NCBI RefSeq assembly: GCF_030867095.1
Contig: NC_081829.1
Span: 87,050,261 to 87,114,260, forward strand
Origin: Alligator mississippiensis
Lineage: Eukaryota > Chordata > Crocodylia > Alligatoridae
DNA length: 64,000 nucleotides
Reading direction: 5' to 3'
The notes beneath the pieces are model-generated. The model was not told where the DNA came from, did not search any database, and saw only the letters and a list, made by a program, of their open reading frames with translations. Each line of letters begins with the position of its first letter. Position 1 is the first letter of the stretch. This document shows, piece after piece, positions 13,101-28,100 of the stretch. A program made the translations under genes and the position numbers.

Positions 13101-16100
13101 ATTAACATGACTTTGAAACTGCAGGTCAGACAGAAAGAACTGAGGTGTTTATGCTCTTGGAGATAGCTTGAATTAGCATACCACTCAAAAGCAGCAAAAA
13201 AGTTACATAGCCATTTACAAAGCTTTTACTCAGCTTTACATTAGAAGCCAAGGAATATTTCATATCGAGTTGGTGATGAGATCTTGCCAAAAATAGGAAG
13301 AAGATAGTGGCAGAAGGCTTCTTTAAACAGAAGAATAGATTTTATTCTGATTTATACTGAGTAGAAATTTTGTCCCTCTGGAATAAAACTTCCTAATGCT
13401 AAAAATTCATAAGCCGTGTCCAGACGAGTGCAGCTGTGTGGTATGTGGCACGGCAGACCCACCTGCAGCACAACACACTGCACATTCAGGTGTTTCCTGC
13501 ACTGCTACCTTGCAGCATAGGAGGTTTTTTTGATCCTGGGACATCACAGGGCCAAAAAACCCACGTGAAAAAAAAAACTGGGTGGCAGCGCACGCTGCCC
13601 AAAAATGGAGCCTAACCAGCTCAAGTCACACTCCAACTGTTGTCCAGGCTCCTAGTGGCAGGATCACCCTGGCTGCAGCTCCCTGAGGCCCCCAAGTAAG
13701 GCTGCTGAGACCATCACAGTTTTGGCCCCAGACTCCTCTACCCCACCTGGGTTAACTGGTCAAGGCCAGAGGGCCCAGCACAGGTGTTCCCCAGGGACAC
13801 ATAGCAGTGGCACAAGGTGTGCCACTGCTTCTTGTCCCCGGGGAAACAAATGCCCACGCTGACATGGCCATATGCACTAAAATCCCTGCCTCACCACATA
13901 ACAAGCAAGGAAATCACCGGAATGGTTTTCCTTTCCATCATGATTCAAAACTGGAAGAGAAAATATTTCTCCCAAAGAAGACACTTGACCTACATCACAT
14001 ATTTGTTACTTGCTTTAGACATTTTTATATGGTCCCTATTACTGTAACCCTGATCACCAGATAATATTTAATCTCCTTATCCTCCTAACACCTTTGGGTG
14101 GCAGGAAAATGGTTTTTCAGCACAAGGAATTAAGGTAGTGAGACTAAGGGTAATATTTTCAAAAAGGCTTAGATCCTAAATCACTTAAACACATTTCAAG
14201 AGTCCCTTTGGTTTTCATTTTAAAAAAAGAACTAGGCTTCAGGGCTTGCTCAAGATCACACAAATGGCCTCCCAAGTTCTAGGCTACCATTGTAGCCACT
14301 GGAACATTCACTTTCAGGACAGTTCATAGTACAGTGCTGTGTCAAAGATAACCCAGTTTTACCTCAGTTCTGATGTGTACTAGCAATATCACAGCAAAAT
14401 TACTTATTTTCTGCTTGCTATTGTTTCTAGCTTGCACCTAATATGTTCTTCATAACACTTCACTAAGCCCCGTTCTGAAGAACAGGCAAAATATATTTCT
14501 GTCAAAAGATAATGAGAAATGAAGTGTATGTGCATGGTATTTTGGGGATCCTCCAAGTTTTTGTTATTAAAAATACTCAGAACAGAATGTACTAAAAAGT
14601 TAAAACTGTAATTGCACTGGGAAAGCAATTTTTGTGGATGTGTGGAAGTGAATATTTAATTCTTACCAATAACACAGGTGACTCTGTAGTGCAAAAAGGT
14701 ATTCATTGAAGCTTTCTATTGGTTTTTCTTGCAAAACATAATCAATACGGCGTCCTCCATTTAGCATTCCAACCTTCACAGATAAATCCTCATCCTTCAA
14801 AAGATCTGGACTTTCAGTGATCTTTTCAACTACAATTCAAGAAGTAGTAACATTTCAGCCAGTCACAAGTACAATCATGCCTGACTGTTCAGTTCCATTG
14901 CTGTCAATAATTATCACAATCAAGAAGCAAACAGATCCATGAACATATGGATTGATATTGAGATTAAGTCCAAAGAGTATATCTACCTGCAAAAGCAAAT
15001 TATTGCAATCTGTGTCCCTCAGCAGTAAAGACCATCATCAGTTTTGCCTGCATGAAACTAAGGAACTGTTTGCTCATTCTGCACAGATATAAACTCAATA
15101 CACGCTGGTAAATGAATACCTGCCACACAAGTCACAGCAGGCAGGAAACAAGCTCTTTGCCTCCCAAAAGACTAACATCTCTAAGTAATACTCTTACAGT
15201 ATTTATCTTTGTTTCTGCACATATACCCAATACTTAATTTTTGTCCTGTCAAATTTTTGTCCTAATCAAAAAGCAGAAACTCTCCAGATGTGAAAAACTT
15301 GTTTGTGCTCATTTTGGTTAGACTACAGCTGGGAAGATATATCAGAAAAGACTTTTAGTGTAAAGTGTTAAATTTATGTACAGGACAAGGAAATACCATA
15401 GCAAATATGAAAAGTTAGGTTTCCCTAACAAGATCAGGATGTAATTCAAGGACATAACATTTAACCATTTAACAACTGTTTGATATTAATATGCTAACAG
15501 CACACTAGTGGAATGCCAGCCTACCTTCTACCACTTGTTTTTCTTCTTCTTCTTTAATCTGATTAGCTACTTTCTCCAGTTCTGCTTGCAGCTGAGTTGA
15601 GGAGGTGTGAGCACGAGCAAAATCATTAAGTGTCTGCCAGGCACTCTTCAATGAACTGATAAAGCCTTGTTTCAGATCAGCTCCCATTCGAGAAAGAGAG
15701 TCTTTCAGCTCTAAAAAGATGACCATACCAAAAGTATTTAGTTAGTGCCCATCTAAAAACAAAAAAGTTTCAAATAAAAAAAATCCCTCTACTGTCCAAA
15801 GGCACCCATTTTTTTGGCAGATATATGCCCATCGTGCTGTCAATATAATCTTTTACCATTTCTCTTATTTAAAAGAAATTTGAAAATATTCTCTCCATGA
15901 AATCATTCTTTCAATTTTTCTAAATAAAAAGTTAGAGAGAAGTATTTGCTAAGTTCTATTAAGAGTAGCGAACCAAAGAAGGGAGACTTCTTCCTCAGTT
16001 TGCTTCTAATTCTTGCATTTGTAATATAAAAAGTTTGAATTTGCAAGAGTTTTCAAGTCCAAAGTTGTGATCCAAATCATGGTGTCCAGCCACTTAAAGT

Positions 16101-19100
16101 CTCACTGTGTGCCTCCCTAGTGTAGCCTGAAAGCTCCCTACATGCCTGTAGCATCAGTTCTACATGAGCATAGAGCTGTTCTCGTCTGAGTAACTAATTC
16201 CCACCCAAACCCACTGGCAACGAGAACTAGACAGAATAACACCTAAGACCTCAGAGATGCCCAATATGATAAGCAGGCTCAGAACATGCCTAAAACTCAT
16301 CAACAGGATTGGGCTTTGTACAACATGTAAGCTGTCATTCAGCAGTCACCAAGGAAAGAAGAGAAGGAAGGAGCTGATGTTGCTGCCCAGCTTCTATATC
16401 AGGGGCAGGCAATTATTTCAGGCAGAGGTCTACTTACTGAGTCTTGGCAAGCCATCGAGGGCCGCATGACAGGCAGCCAGGGGCAGATAAATATTGTCTA
16501 AATTTTTTAAGGGCCCCGTGGGCCGGATAGAATGGCCTGGTGGGCCGCATCTGGCCCGCGGGCTGCGTTTTGCCCACCCCTGTTCTATGTAGCGTTTTAA
16601 TGACTGGAGTACTTGCCCAGGAAGACAGAGTTCTGGTTCCAATTTTCAGGTTTTCAAAAAAAATTGTAATTGTGGATGCTTGAGACTCTTTAAATAGGTG
16701 TAATTTCAGAACAATCAGAACCTGCCCTTTGCAATTAAGCATCTTCAGAAGAATGTCAAATTAGGCACTCCCCCAGTGTGCATCTCCACCTTCTCAGCCC
16801 CCCAAAATATCACCAGTCTCTTGGGAAGTGACCTAAAGCATTTGTTACATTAAAAAATTGTAGAAAACATATATAGATAGGTAGGCAGGTAATCTGGACT
16901 TTTTTTTTATTTACCAAGATGAAGTCTTTTTCTGCCTTTGTGATGTGGAATGAGAACTGGTTTTACATCCAAGTGTGGAATAATCATAGGTTCTAACCTG
17001 TAAGCTACTGGGTCAAGCTGTAAACGAAAGGAAAATCAGAATCAAAGATAAAAAATTGTAAATTTACTCAAAATTTTAATTGTCAGTATAAAAAACCCAA
17101 ACCTGTTAACTATTAGCAAAGATAAACATTTGTGAACTCTGTTCTACTTCAGTTTCATACTTAGCTCACTAATGTTCATTTAAATTACAAAGTTGCTGCT
17201 GGTTCATGAATCAGTAAGTTTTCATTCTAAATTCAGACATTCTAAGGAATATAATAACAGAAGAGAGCAAAATAATGTTAACGTGCTGCATTATGGGCAC
17301 AGAGTATCCTTCACTAGAGAATTAGCACACCAGTAGTCATTGTGCTAAACCAGTGGCTCCCAACCCCTTTTTTTGCTGTGACCCTAAATCTGGGTTGCGA
17401 CCCCTGCCGGTCGGTGCCAGAAGAGCCCAGGCCAGGCCGGGATCACAAGGGGCAGCAGCGGTGAGAGTCGCATGGACAGTGCACCGGGAGAACCCTGCAG
17501 GCAGGAGAGGCAGAGTGAGGGGCGGACTCCACATGACGCTGATTTAAGGTGGGACCTGAGGTTGGAAGCAACTGCGCTAAACTATGCACGAAAGCGAGAT
17601 GGGGCAGAATAAGACAACTACTGCATCTCTTGTTCCAAAAAACGCATACAACTGACTGGTTTGTACCAGTAACGTATTGGGTGCAGACAGAAGTGCAGCT
17701 CCCCACTGTAACCAAGAACCAAGGGGAGGGGAATGTAGCAATGGTTGCAACCCTGCAGCTGGTTTCCCCTAGCAATAGCCTTTGCTCAAAGCTGGGCTGC
17801 CAAGTTTTCATAGTGGGAGGGGGGAAAGGAAGCAGAGGGAGCTCATTCTAAGGGCTCCCCAGCCAGCACTGGAGGGTGGGGTGGGTGAATTGGAGAGCCC
17901 CCCAACCTGGAGAGGGCTCCAGTACACCCACCCCACCTTTCAGCAAGGGCTGAAAAACCTCCAGAACAAAATCCCTCTGGTCCCTTCTCCCCTCCCATTC
18001 TGAAAACAGCTCGAGGCTGGCAGGCAGGGCAGACAGAAGTTACAGAAGAGGCTCTGCTTTGAAACATCTTCATCTGACCCCTCATACAACAAGGGGTCAG
18101 ATTTTTACCCGACTGGCCATTTTTTAAGCTGTCTGCAACCATGCACTTGTGTTTGGTCATGGCTAAACTGCTTTCAGTGGCCAGATCAGGTAAAAATTGT
18201 CACTTCTGTCTGTGCCCAAAGAGCACCATGGCTGAGGCGTTAAAAAACGTAGAGAGCACCATGACAAAAAAGCAATCCCTAAAGTTTACTATTTAGACTC
18301 CAGAAAATGAACTAGGGCTTTGGCAGTTGGGCTTGGTAATCAGGCTTACTATTTATTAAATGCACACCTTCCCAAAAGCCACCATTTCTCTGAACAATCT
18401 GTAACACTCATTTTTTTAAACTTATTATAAGATAAATGCAGTTCTTTCCACCTTCTTTTTCTCTCTGTTAATTGAAATTCAATCTCAGAAGCACTTCTCA
18501 CTTACTGGATGGTAAATATTGAAGAATCCCTTGCAGGTAGGAAGTCTGTAGTTTTCATCAATCTTCTCTACTCCTCGCACAGTGAGGAACACACCAATTG
18601 GAGAACCAAGGGCAAAGAAAATTTCTGGTTCGAAATCTAGAGTATTGTGAACCACGGAAACCTAACAGGCACAGAGTAATTAAATAAAATAAATGGTTTC
18701 TCAGACTTGGCAGGCAATTAACTTTAAACCAAACTTGAAAAAAAATCATATTTGACTTAGTAGGCCAATAATCCACAAGCACACTCCAGTGCAGAAGAAA
18801 TAATTTCATAGTAGTTAGGGGTCAGAAGGGACGTGAATAGATCATCTAGTCTAACCCCCGCCACTGGCTGGAGCACACACTGGGATCACACGACCCTAGA
18901 CAGGTGTTCATCCAACCTCTTTTTGAATTTACCCAAGGTAGGAGCGAGGACTCTCTAGGAAGCTGGTTCCAGATCCTAGCTACCCTGACAGTGAAATAGT
19001 GCCTCCTAATCTCTAACCCAAGCCTATTCTCTAGCAGCTTCTGGCCATTGTTCCTCATCACCCCAGGTGCTGCTGGGGGTAATAGGACTCTTCCTATTTG

Positions 19101-22100
19101 CTGCTGATCTCCCCTAACGAGTTTGTAGGCAGTCACCAAACCCCCCTCAGCCTCTGCCTGCCAAGGCTGAACAGGTTCAGGTCCCTCAGCCTCTCCTCAT
19201 AGGGGCTGCCCTGTTGCCCTCCAACCAAGCGGGTGGCCCTCCTCTGAACCCTCTCAAGGCAGGCCACATCCTTCTTAAAGTGCAGTGCCCAGAACTGGAC
19301 GCAGTGCTCCAGTTGAGGCCAGACCAATGTCGTGTAGAAGGGGAGTATCACCTCTCTGGACCGGCTTGAGATGCATCCTTGGATGCATGACAAGGTGCGG
19401 TTGGCTTTGCTGGCTGCTGTCTGGCATTGGCGGCTCATGTTCATCTTGGAGTCCATAATGACTCCAAGATCTCTTTCCGCCTCTGTGCTCGCAAGGGGGG
19501 AGCTCCCCGGCTTGTATGTATGCTGTGGATTCCTTCTCCCCAGGTGCAGCACCCTGTATTTATCTACATTAAACCCCATCCTATTACCATCCGCCCACCT
19601 CTGTAGTCTAAGTCTAATTGCAGCCTCTCTCTCCCTTCGAGTGTGCCAGCCTCTCCCCACATTTTGGTGTCATCGGCAAACTTGGACAACGTGTTTTCCA
19701 CCCCCTTGTCCAAGTCGCTGATGAAGATGTTGAACAGTGTAGGCCCCAGGACTAAGCCCTGGGGGACCCTTACTGTTCACATCCCGACAGGTCAAGTACA
19801 ACCTGTCCACCACCACTCTCTGGGTGCGCCCCATTAGCCAATTTTTGACCCATCCAACTGTGTAGGCATCAATGCCACAGTCGCTCAGTTTATTAATGAG
19901 AATGGGGTGACAGACAGTGTCAAAGGCCTTCTTAAAGTCCAGAAAGACTACGTCTATGGCGACACCGTCATCTTGGGATTTAGTTACCTGGTCATAAAAG
20001 GCCGTCAGGTTGGTCTGGAAGGACCTGCCTTTGATGAACCCATGTTGACTTCCCCTTGGCATGATCTCCCCTGCTGGCCCCTCACAGATGTGCTCCTTGA
20101 TAATTTTTTCAAGGTTTTTCCCCAAGACCAATGTGAGGCTTATGGGCCTATAGTTTCCCGGGTCCTCCTTCATTTCTTATAGATGGGGACCACGTTAGCT
20201 AGCTTCCAATCTCCGGGCACCTGGCCCATGGACCACGATCGCTCGTACAGCTGGGCCAGGGGCACAGCAATGACCCCCGCCAGCTCCCTCAACACCCGTG
20301 GGTGGAGGGCATCAGGGCCCACAGATTTAAAAACATCCAGCCCTTCCAGAAGATCCCTAACTAATTCTGCGCAGACCCAAGGCCTGGCAGTGCTATCCTC
20401 AAGATTGCCCCTACCTGTGGTAGGAAAGCTGTCCTGTTCCCTGTCCAAGAAAACAGAGGCAAAGGACTTGTTAAAGGTTTCAGCTTTCTCGTCTGGCATA
20501 GCCACAAGATTATCACTTAAGTCTAACAGGAGCCCTACACTACCCGGTCGGTGCCTGCTTCTTACTCCCAATGTATTTGAAGAAGGACTTTTTGTTGTCC
20601 TTAATCCTGGTCGCTAGCCTAAGCTCCACTCTCACCTTGGCCTTCCTAATGGCCATCCTACACTCATGGGCCAAGGAGGAGTATTCCTTCTTGGTGACAG
20701 CCCCTCTCTTCCACCGGGTGTACGCCTCCCTTACGGCCCTCAGGCATTCTCGAATGTCTTTGCTGAGCCATGGGGGTTTCAGAGCACTCTTACCCCCCTT
20801 CTTTCTCTCAGGGACTATCACACTCTGAGCCTGGAGGATCGTCCCCTTAAGGTATGACCATCCCTCATGGATTCCCATATCCTCTACCTTTCGGGCCCTC
20901 AGTGCCTCCCCCACTAATCTCCTAAATTTGGTGAAGTTGGTTCGTTGAAATGATCTGTCAACACTGTTTATAAAGAGAACACTTACAAAGACACCTTAAA
21001 CTCACACTTCTTTACTGGATTAAAGCCAAACTAAGAGGTATCAGTGCTTAAAAAAAAAAAAAAAGTAATAGTTCACCTTTAAGAAATTAATGAATGGTTC
21101 AACAGGCTATTCAAATTTTAGATCTACAGAGTTACAAAAAAATGAAATATGTAAGTATCCAAAGAAAACCTAGTGCAGGAGGACTGCGCCTTATGATCTA
21201 CAAGGTCCCTTCTAGCCCCTACAATCTATGAAAACCTAACTGACCACTCAGCAATGCAGCCATAATATGCTCTTAATGTAGGAAACCATGATTTAATAGC
21301 ATGGTTTAAACATGGTTTACTGGGCTGCTGAAAGGGAAAAAATGAATCGTGATGGCTTCATTGCTAAAAAGACAAGCCCAGGTTACATTAGCCAACCCTC
21401 CCCAACCTACCTGCACACTGACAGATACTGAAGTCCTATGCCTGACTATAAGTGGGATACTAAAGCAGCCTTAAAAAAACACATACAAGACTGTTTTAAA
21501 CCAATCATTTGAAGTCATACAATCTTACCTGGCCAGTACCAACTTCAAAATACTCATAATCAATGCTCACAGAAGAAACAGAGGCACCCACAGGAAGCTT
21601 TCTCTTTGACTGCTCCTGTAGTCTACCACGTTCTATAGAGGAGACCGAAGAAACTGCTTCTTTTGCCTTCTGAGCAGTTTCTTGAGCTTGCATCATTGCT
21701 TTTTTTTCTGTTATTGCCTTTTTCTGTTCCTATTAAAACAAAGCTTTGATTTAAACTGATTTACTAGAGATCTCAGGAACATGCTATTCTCCACCCTCCT
21801 CACCACACACTCCCTCCCCCAAATCCTGAATTGGTAAACATAATTATGGGAATCTAAAATTAAGGATTTGTGGCACATGAAGCAGGAAAACTTTCAGGAA
21901 GTCAAATAAAGGATTAAATATAAAAGACAAAGAAGCCAAACTGTATTGCTGAAACAGCAAGCACCACATTCTTTGATTTTTTCCAGATGATAATGATTGA
22001 TTGGTAACTAGATGTGGTAACACCAAAGTTAAGTTTGTGTTAAGATTACTAAAAGAAGACAGCCAGAGAGCATTCTTCCATTCATTAGTCTTTACAACTA

Positions 22101-25100
22101 GTATTGTTTATAGTGAAGTTAAAATTAGCTTTCTTTATTCTCTGGAAAAAGCACAAAAATTATTAGTACCTGACTACAGAGTAGGAGAGAGAGAATTATC
22201 TGTGTATACAAGAAGTCATGAGCTACCTAGAATTAGTTGGTAGCTGTTTTAGAGTATTCTGCTATGATTTTAACACTAAACACCAAGCTCTAGTGTTAAG
22301 AGTTAAAGCATCAATTTAAAGAAGAAAGTAATCTGAATCTGTAGTTGAAAAGAAATACCTTTTTAAGTGACTAATTAAAATGGATTTCAATTAATTAGGT
22401 TAAATGATATTTCAAAAACAATTAAAGGGCACAAACTCAAGGTCAAAAGATACAGGGGTATGTCATAGGACTGAGTAGGACACAAAGACAAAGCTAAGTC
22501 GTACTCAAATCTAGCTCCGATCAATATAGTCTCTAAAGATAATTTCCAGTTTTTGTTCAGTGGCCTACAGTGTTCCCTATAAAACAGACCTGCTTTGTTA
22601 CTATTTTAATCTCTCTACATCAGCATTAATCCATGCCAACACATCAGTGCAGTGTGCTGATCAACAGTAATATAACAAAGTAAGTTTCACTGTTCAAACA
22701 AAATTTCTGAGCTTTAAACAATCACAGAGAAGCAGAGTTGGAAGGAAGGCCCTCTGGAGGGTATCTAGTCCATACCCCTGCCTGACATGATTCACTACCT
22801 CAACATTTTATCAGAGCCTTCACTGCTTCTGGATTCGCTGACGGTGGTACTTTTTAAATCAGCAGCAACTGGTTACAATGAAAGCTTTCACAAATTTTCA
22901 TAAAGGTGAGTCTGTCAACAGTTATGAAAAAGACAGTTTTTGCTAAAAAGCTCGGAAAAATTCAAGCAAAACTTTTGTTAAAGTTCTCAGACAGTATAAC
23001 ACCCGGTCACATTTTCTCACTTCAGGTCTGGGGTGTCGTTCCCTTTAGGTCTACATGACATCAACTGCTGAACAACACCTAGAATAACTTCACCCGCGCA
23101 TTCGCAGGTTTGAAGCATACAAGCAAGAACAGGTGGCACGTACTTGGGGTCATTCTGAGTTAGGTCACGCTGCTGCAGCAGCGCAGTAAACTTGTCTTAA
23201 GTCACCTAAGACCTGGCTACGTTTACCTCCTCATTTCTCCACACGCTCAATCACAGCAGATATGATTAAAGCTCCTGTTCAAAGCCAAATTGATGCATTT
23301 TGTATCCCATCAATTTTTTTTCCCTCCCCCCTCAGGATAGGAGGAACTAAGGTAAAAGCCGATTTTATCTAGTAAGGAATGTAGTGATTAGGGCATGGGA
23401 AAGAAACTATTCATAATGAGGCAATATGATCTGCCCACCAGCACTGTTCACTTTGATACATGTTATTTGATAGTAATTCAGTGCATAAAATAAAACAGGT
23501 CGGGCAAAATATTCTGAAGTAAACACGTAACTTCAGAATCTGAGGTCCATTGATTTGCGGCTAGGCATTTGAAAAAAAAGCTGTAATGACTATTGGACTT
23601 TGTATGCTTTTCTGACAATATAAACACATAGTTTGGTTTAACCTTGTCTAGCTAAAAGTATATTAGGAAAGAAGGGAAGTTAGTATACCTGAAGAAGTAA
23701 GATTTTTTTTTTTTTATACACACACACACACACACACGTAATATGACCAAGTTTTTTCAAATTAAGCAGTTATATAGCAAATTAAGATGTTATATAGTAA
23801 CATCACAGTGAAAGGTTCATTGTTAGTAAAATCCCCCAGGTTCTTGAAACAATTTTCAACAGTTGGGCAGAAAATTCTTTATAAAGAAATAGTGTATGTG
23901 CCTCCAAAAGTTGCCAAAAAACACTTTATACTTGAAAAATTCATTTAATTCAAAATGCAGGGGACCAGAAAGTGCTGACTGAAATAAGTGGGTTTGAAAT
24001 AAAGGTACCCATACTGATTTGCATACATGTATTTAGTTTAAAGGCAAAAAGCTCATGATATGGGATATAGTTCACTGGGCTGGACCCCAGCAAAGTCAAC
24101 AGTATATTTCAAGCCAGGGTTACCCCAGAACTCAGCACTACTCAGTATGTGTGTGAACTCCAGATACACCCCACAAAACATACGCTAATTAGCCCACACT
24201 TGCAACTGGAACTGCATGTCTTGTCATGAATCTTGGGACCCTCCAAAAACGTGTATGTAGACAAGGCACTGGGCTGCCTGGTCTGGCTCCACCCCAGGGA
24301 AGGCAGGGCCACACCAGGTGCGTGCAACAGGCCACGAGAGGGAGCAACAGAGCCTCTCATCTACATAGGCATTTGGTAACATTTGCCAGACATTAAAGGC
24401 TGGTGAATAAACAGAAATAATTGGAAACAGGACAGAAAGGTGCTACTCAGCTTTGGGAATGAATAGGAAGTTGAAATGTATTTGATGTTGTGGTTCACTG
24501 TGACCTGAAATGGAGTCAGGGGGACAGAGTGTAACGGCTACTATGTCTTATTCAGGTAGGCTGTCCTAACTCAGCTTTATGGCAGGTTTCACCAGCATCT
24601 TTGCCCAGTATGGGCCTTGGTCTTGGAACATGTTTAGCATGGGCTGATTTCAAACAACTTTATAGTTGATTTCCATGACTGAGCATATGTTGCAGCAATT
24701 AATGATAGATAACATTTTTAACAAGGTATTCCTGGTCCAAGGGACAAGAAAATGGCTTAGAATTGCAATGTAACCATATGTTGAATTTTCTGCATTGTTA
24801 TGCATACAAAAACCTATCCTTTTGGCTGGGGGGGGAGCAGGGGTGACAGTAGCATCAAAGTATCAGATACTTTAAACAATCCAATATCAATCTAACCTGT
24901 GCTTGGACGTGACAACAATAAGCATGTTAGATATAAAAGGAGTGAAATCATTTGGGCTACTATATAGCACCAAAAAGTTTGTTAATATAAACAGAAAAAA
25001 TATGGGTGCACCTGCAATTAATGCAACACAAGAAACTCCAGAGCAGCGTCCACAGGAGTACACTGCTCCTGAGCACAGCATCTACACATGCACTTGAGAG

Positions 25101-28100
25101 AGCAGCACTTTGAACTAGGGACAGAGCAGCCCTGGGCTGGCAGAAGGGTGAGGGGGTCAGCCCCGAGCTCCGGACATTAGCAGCAGGCAGTGGAGGAGTT
25201 GGCCGGAGCACGAGAGTGTGGAGCCATGTAGGTGACCCCGAGCCTGCTGCCAGCCCAGGGCTGCTCCATCCCAACTGGAAGTGCTGCTGCTCCAGTCACT
25301 GTTCACACATACATTGCAGTGCAGTAAATGACTGTCCCATAAGATAGTACTGTCCTCAACAGTACTATATTAAGGAGGAGTTAATTTACTGCACCCTAAT
25401 ACCAGTGCTCGTGTAGACAGTAGTGCTTTACTGTGGAGCTACTTAGTTAACTACACAGTAAAAACTCACGTGTAGATGCACCCGGTGAGTGGTAATAAGA
25501 ACCCAACATAAATACCTTATGTGAACATTTACCTGTTCAGCTGCTCTGTCTTTTACAAAATTAGCAATTTTCTTTCTTGGTCCAAGAGGTATTTCCATTT
25601 CCTTCAGGTCATCAACTGTACACATCAGCTAAAATAAATGACACCATATTTTACAAAAAAATACAACTTAAAAATGAGTTAAGAAATCTAAGAAAGAAGG
25701 ATTATTTTACAATGTTACATGACTCTAAAACAGGGGCGGGCAATTATATTGGGCGGAGGGCCGCTTACTGAGTTTTGGCAAGCCATTGAGGGCTGCATGA
25801 CAGGCAGCCAGGGGCAGATATATATTAATTTTCTAAATTTTTTAGGGGTTCCGCAGGCTGGATAGAATGGCCTGGCAGGCCACATCCGGCTCATGGGCTA
25901 CATTTGGCCCACCTCTGCTCTAAAAAAATCAAGCATATATATAAGATACTTAAATACGTGCAAAAATCGGACAACAAAATCTACCCAGCATAAGAAGTCC
26001 TGGAGCCATAAAATATATTTCATCTTAATGTCATGTCTCATTAAAGTTGGGATTTTTTGCCTATAAGTTAACTATTTCCATGACATGAAACTCTAAAGTA
26101 AACATCTGTCCATCCTACAATTATGGTTGAAAATACTGGTTGTACCAGAGATTCCATATCAATTCTCTCTTTTTCAAATATACTGATGTATTCGGTAAGA
26201 CTGAGCATTTCCAGAGTCTTCTGCAAGGTTGGAACTTCATCATCCATGCTCGGTTCATAGGACTCATCACTAGAGGGAGTAACTGAAGTACCCAATGAAC
26301 TGGTATCTTCTGTTATCTTAAGACAAGATCAAAGGAGCATAATCAGGTTGTCAGACAGAAGGAATGAAAAACAGTACTGTTAACATCTAAAACTGTTAAT
26401 CATCACATGTGAAGTTTTAATGGCACATACAAACAACAAACTTTTCAGCTAATATTGAACTAAGCTAAATAACAACTACTAAATCTGACAATGTTTTTTA
26501 GATATCCATGATGTACACAAGTGCACTCCCTCCAAGGTAAAATTGTGTGCGTTTAGGGGGGCAGCAGCAAACTGTTGTTTGATTGTTTCATCAATTTCAA
26601 ATATGAGAAATGAAACAAGATATGTGCATCTTTCATCACTTTTATACAACAACAGTGAGGAAAGATACACATATCTTTACCTTTCTTCTACAGATCAGGG
26701 AACAGACTTGGCGATTCTTTGTCCTACACATGGAAGGGCCAATATTGATTAACAATGTCTGCAACCCAGATTGATACTCAAAACCAGTAGGTACAATGGC
26801 CCCTACTGAGACTCTGGCCTCTTTAAGCTCATACATTCACTCTTCCTTTTAACTTACAGACCATAGAAACACAAATCATCTACATAATTAGTTTGTTAAA
26901 ACTTACTATTGCATCATGTGTAGCATTTAACTGGCCAGAACAGTTCTGACATGAGAAACACCCACTAAAAACAAGATTAATCTACCTAAAAGCAGACATG
27001 CAAAAAGTACCTGCTTATCAGAAACAGCACCATCTTTCACAACCCCATTTACAGCAGAGAGATAGCCAGAGCTTCCTGATGAAGCCAAGTCTTTCTGGTT
27101 GGACAGTATGTCAAACAGAATTAAAGAACCTGGAAATATAAAATAAGAAACAAAACTGAGTAAAGTATTCAGGTTTTTCCTGATCCAGTAAGGTGGGTTT
27201 TTTGGGTTATTTTTAACTAGAAAAAGTATTCCTATGAAATAAAGGCTTTGAGGTTCAGATATTAAAAATTTACATACAGTTGAGAATTCTTGGCACAGAG
27301 GATGTGATTTATTGACTTCTTTGCTTAAGTTTATATCACTTGAATAAGTAAAATAGCCAAAAACACATTTTTTCACCAGCCCGGGCTATGGCCACTTTCT
27401 AGAACCCGAAGCTAGAGGTTCTCACTGCCAGAGCTGCATATTGCTCATTAGACAAGCAAGTATTATTTGTCTTTTACCAAAGGGGATGCTGATGGAAATT
27501 ATAATTAATGCAGGCCACACATATCAAGTCACTTTTTTACCCTGGATTAGAATCCAAATTTTGTGGCATTCAGTATCATGTTCCAACCCCTAGATCATAC
27601 TGCCTCAAAATTTTAAGTAGAATAAACTAAACTACTTATCAGCCTTTTGCATTTAGAGCTAGCAACATCCAGGGCACTATTACCATCTATCTACCAGATG
27701 AGCCTTTCCCTACTTTTAATAGACTTTGCATTTTTCTTGTCCCAGGAATGCTATTTTATTTCCATCAGATATATAAATGAGTTACCTAAACCAGCGTTTC
27801 TTAACCCATGGGCCGCGACCCAAAAGTGAGTTACAAGAATATATAAAAGGGTCACAAACAAACTTAAAAAGTGGATCAACAAACTTTTAAAATGGATTCT
27901 GTGGGTTTTCCCTTGCAGGTTGACAGAGTTCCAGCCTGCAAGGGCCCCCCCCCCACACACTCCCACTCCCTGCCCCACACACAGGGGGGTCTGGGGGTGG
28001 GGAACAGTGGGTCAAGAATGAGGGGCACTGGGTTGGGACTGGCCATCCATGTTTACAAATGAGTCCTGGTATAAAAAGTTTGAGAACTACTGACCTAAAC

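Larger units (their letters stand above)
10112..18505 (-). other. SEC23IP: SEC23IP introns 14-17
   Basis: These introns hold hAT copies at 11406, 16400 and 17351 and a GC-rich unclassified block at about 13410-13870 that begins with a CGTGTCCAGACGAGTGCAG phrase. A GC-rich block also follows the hAT at 17574 (to about 18060). No extra exons or RNA genes were recognised. Confidence 0.55.
18662..27010 (-). other. SEC23IP: SEC23IP introns 10-13
   Basis: Besides exons 11-13, this span holds the CR1 at 18806, CR1 scraps, the microsatellite at 23703, the foldback at 25077 and the MITE at 25731. Sequence at about 24040-24400 is moderately GC-rich and unclassified. Nothing else coding is seen. Confidence 0.55.

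Noticed and set aside
24835-24900. Phrases such as AAGTATCAGATACTT and CCAATATCAATCT, resembling arms of the TAGGGGTGCACCGATA family
   Set aside because: Too short and lacking an opposite arm or duplication; at most a degraded scrap.
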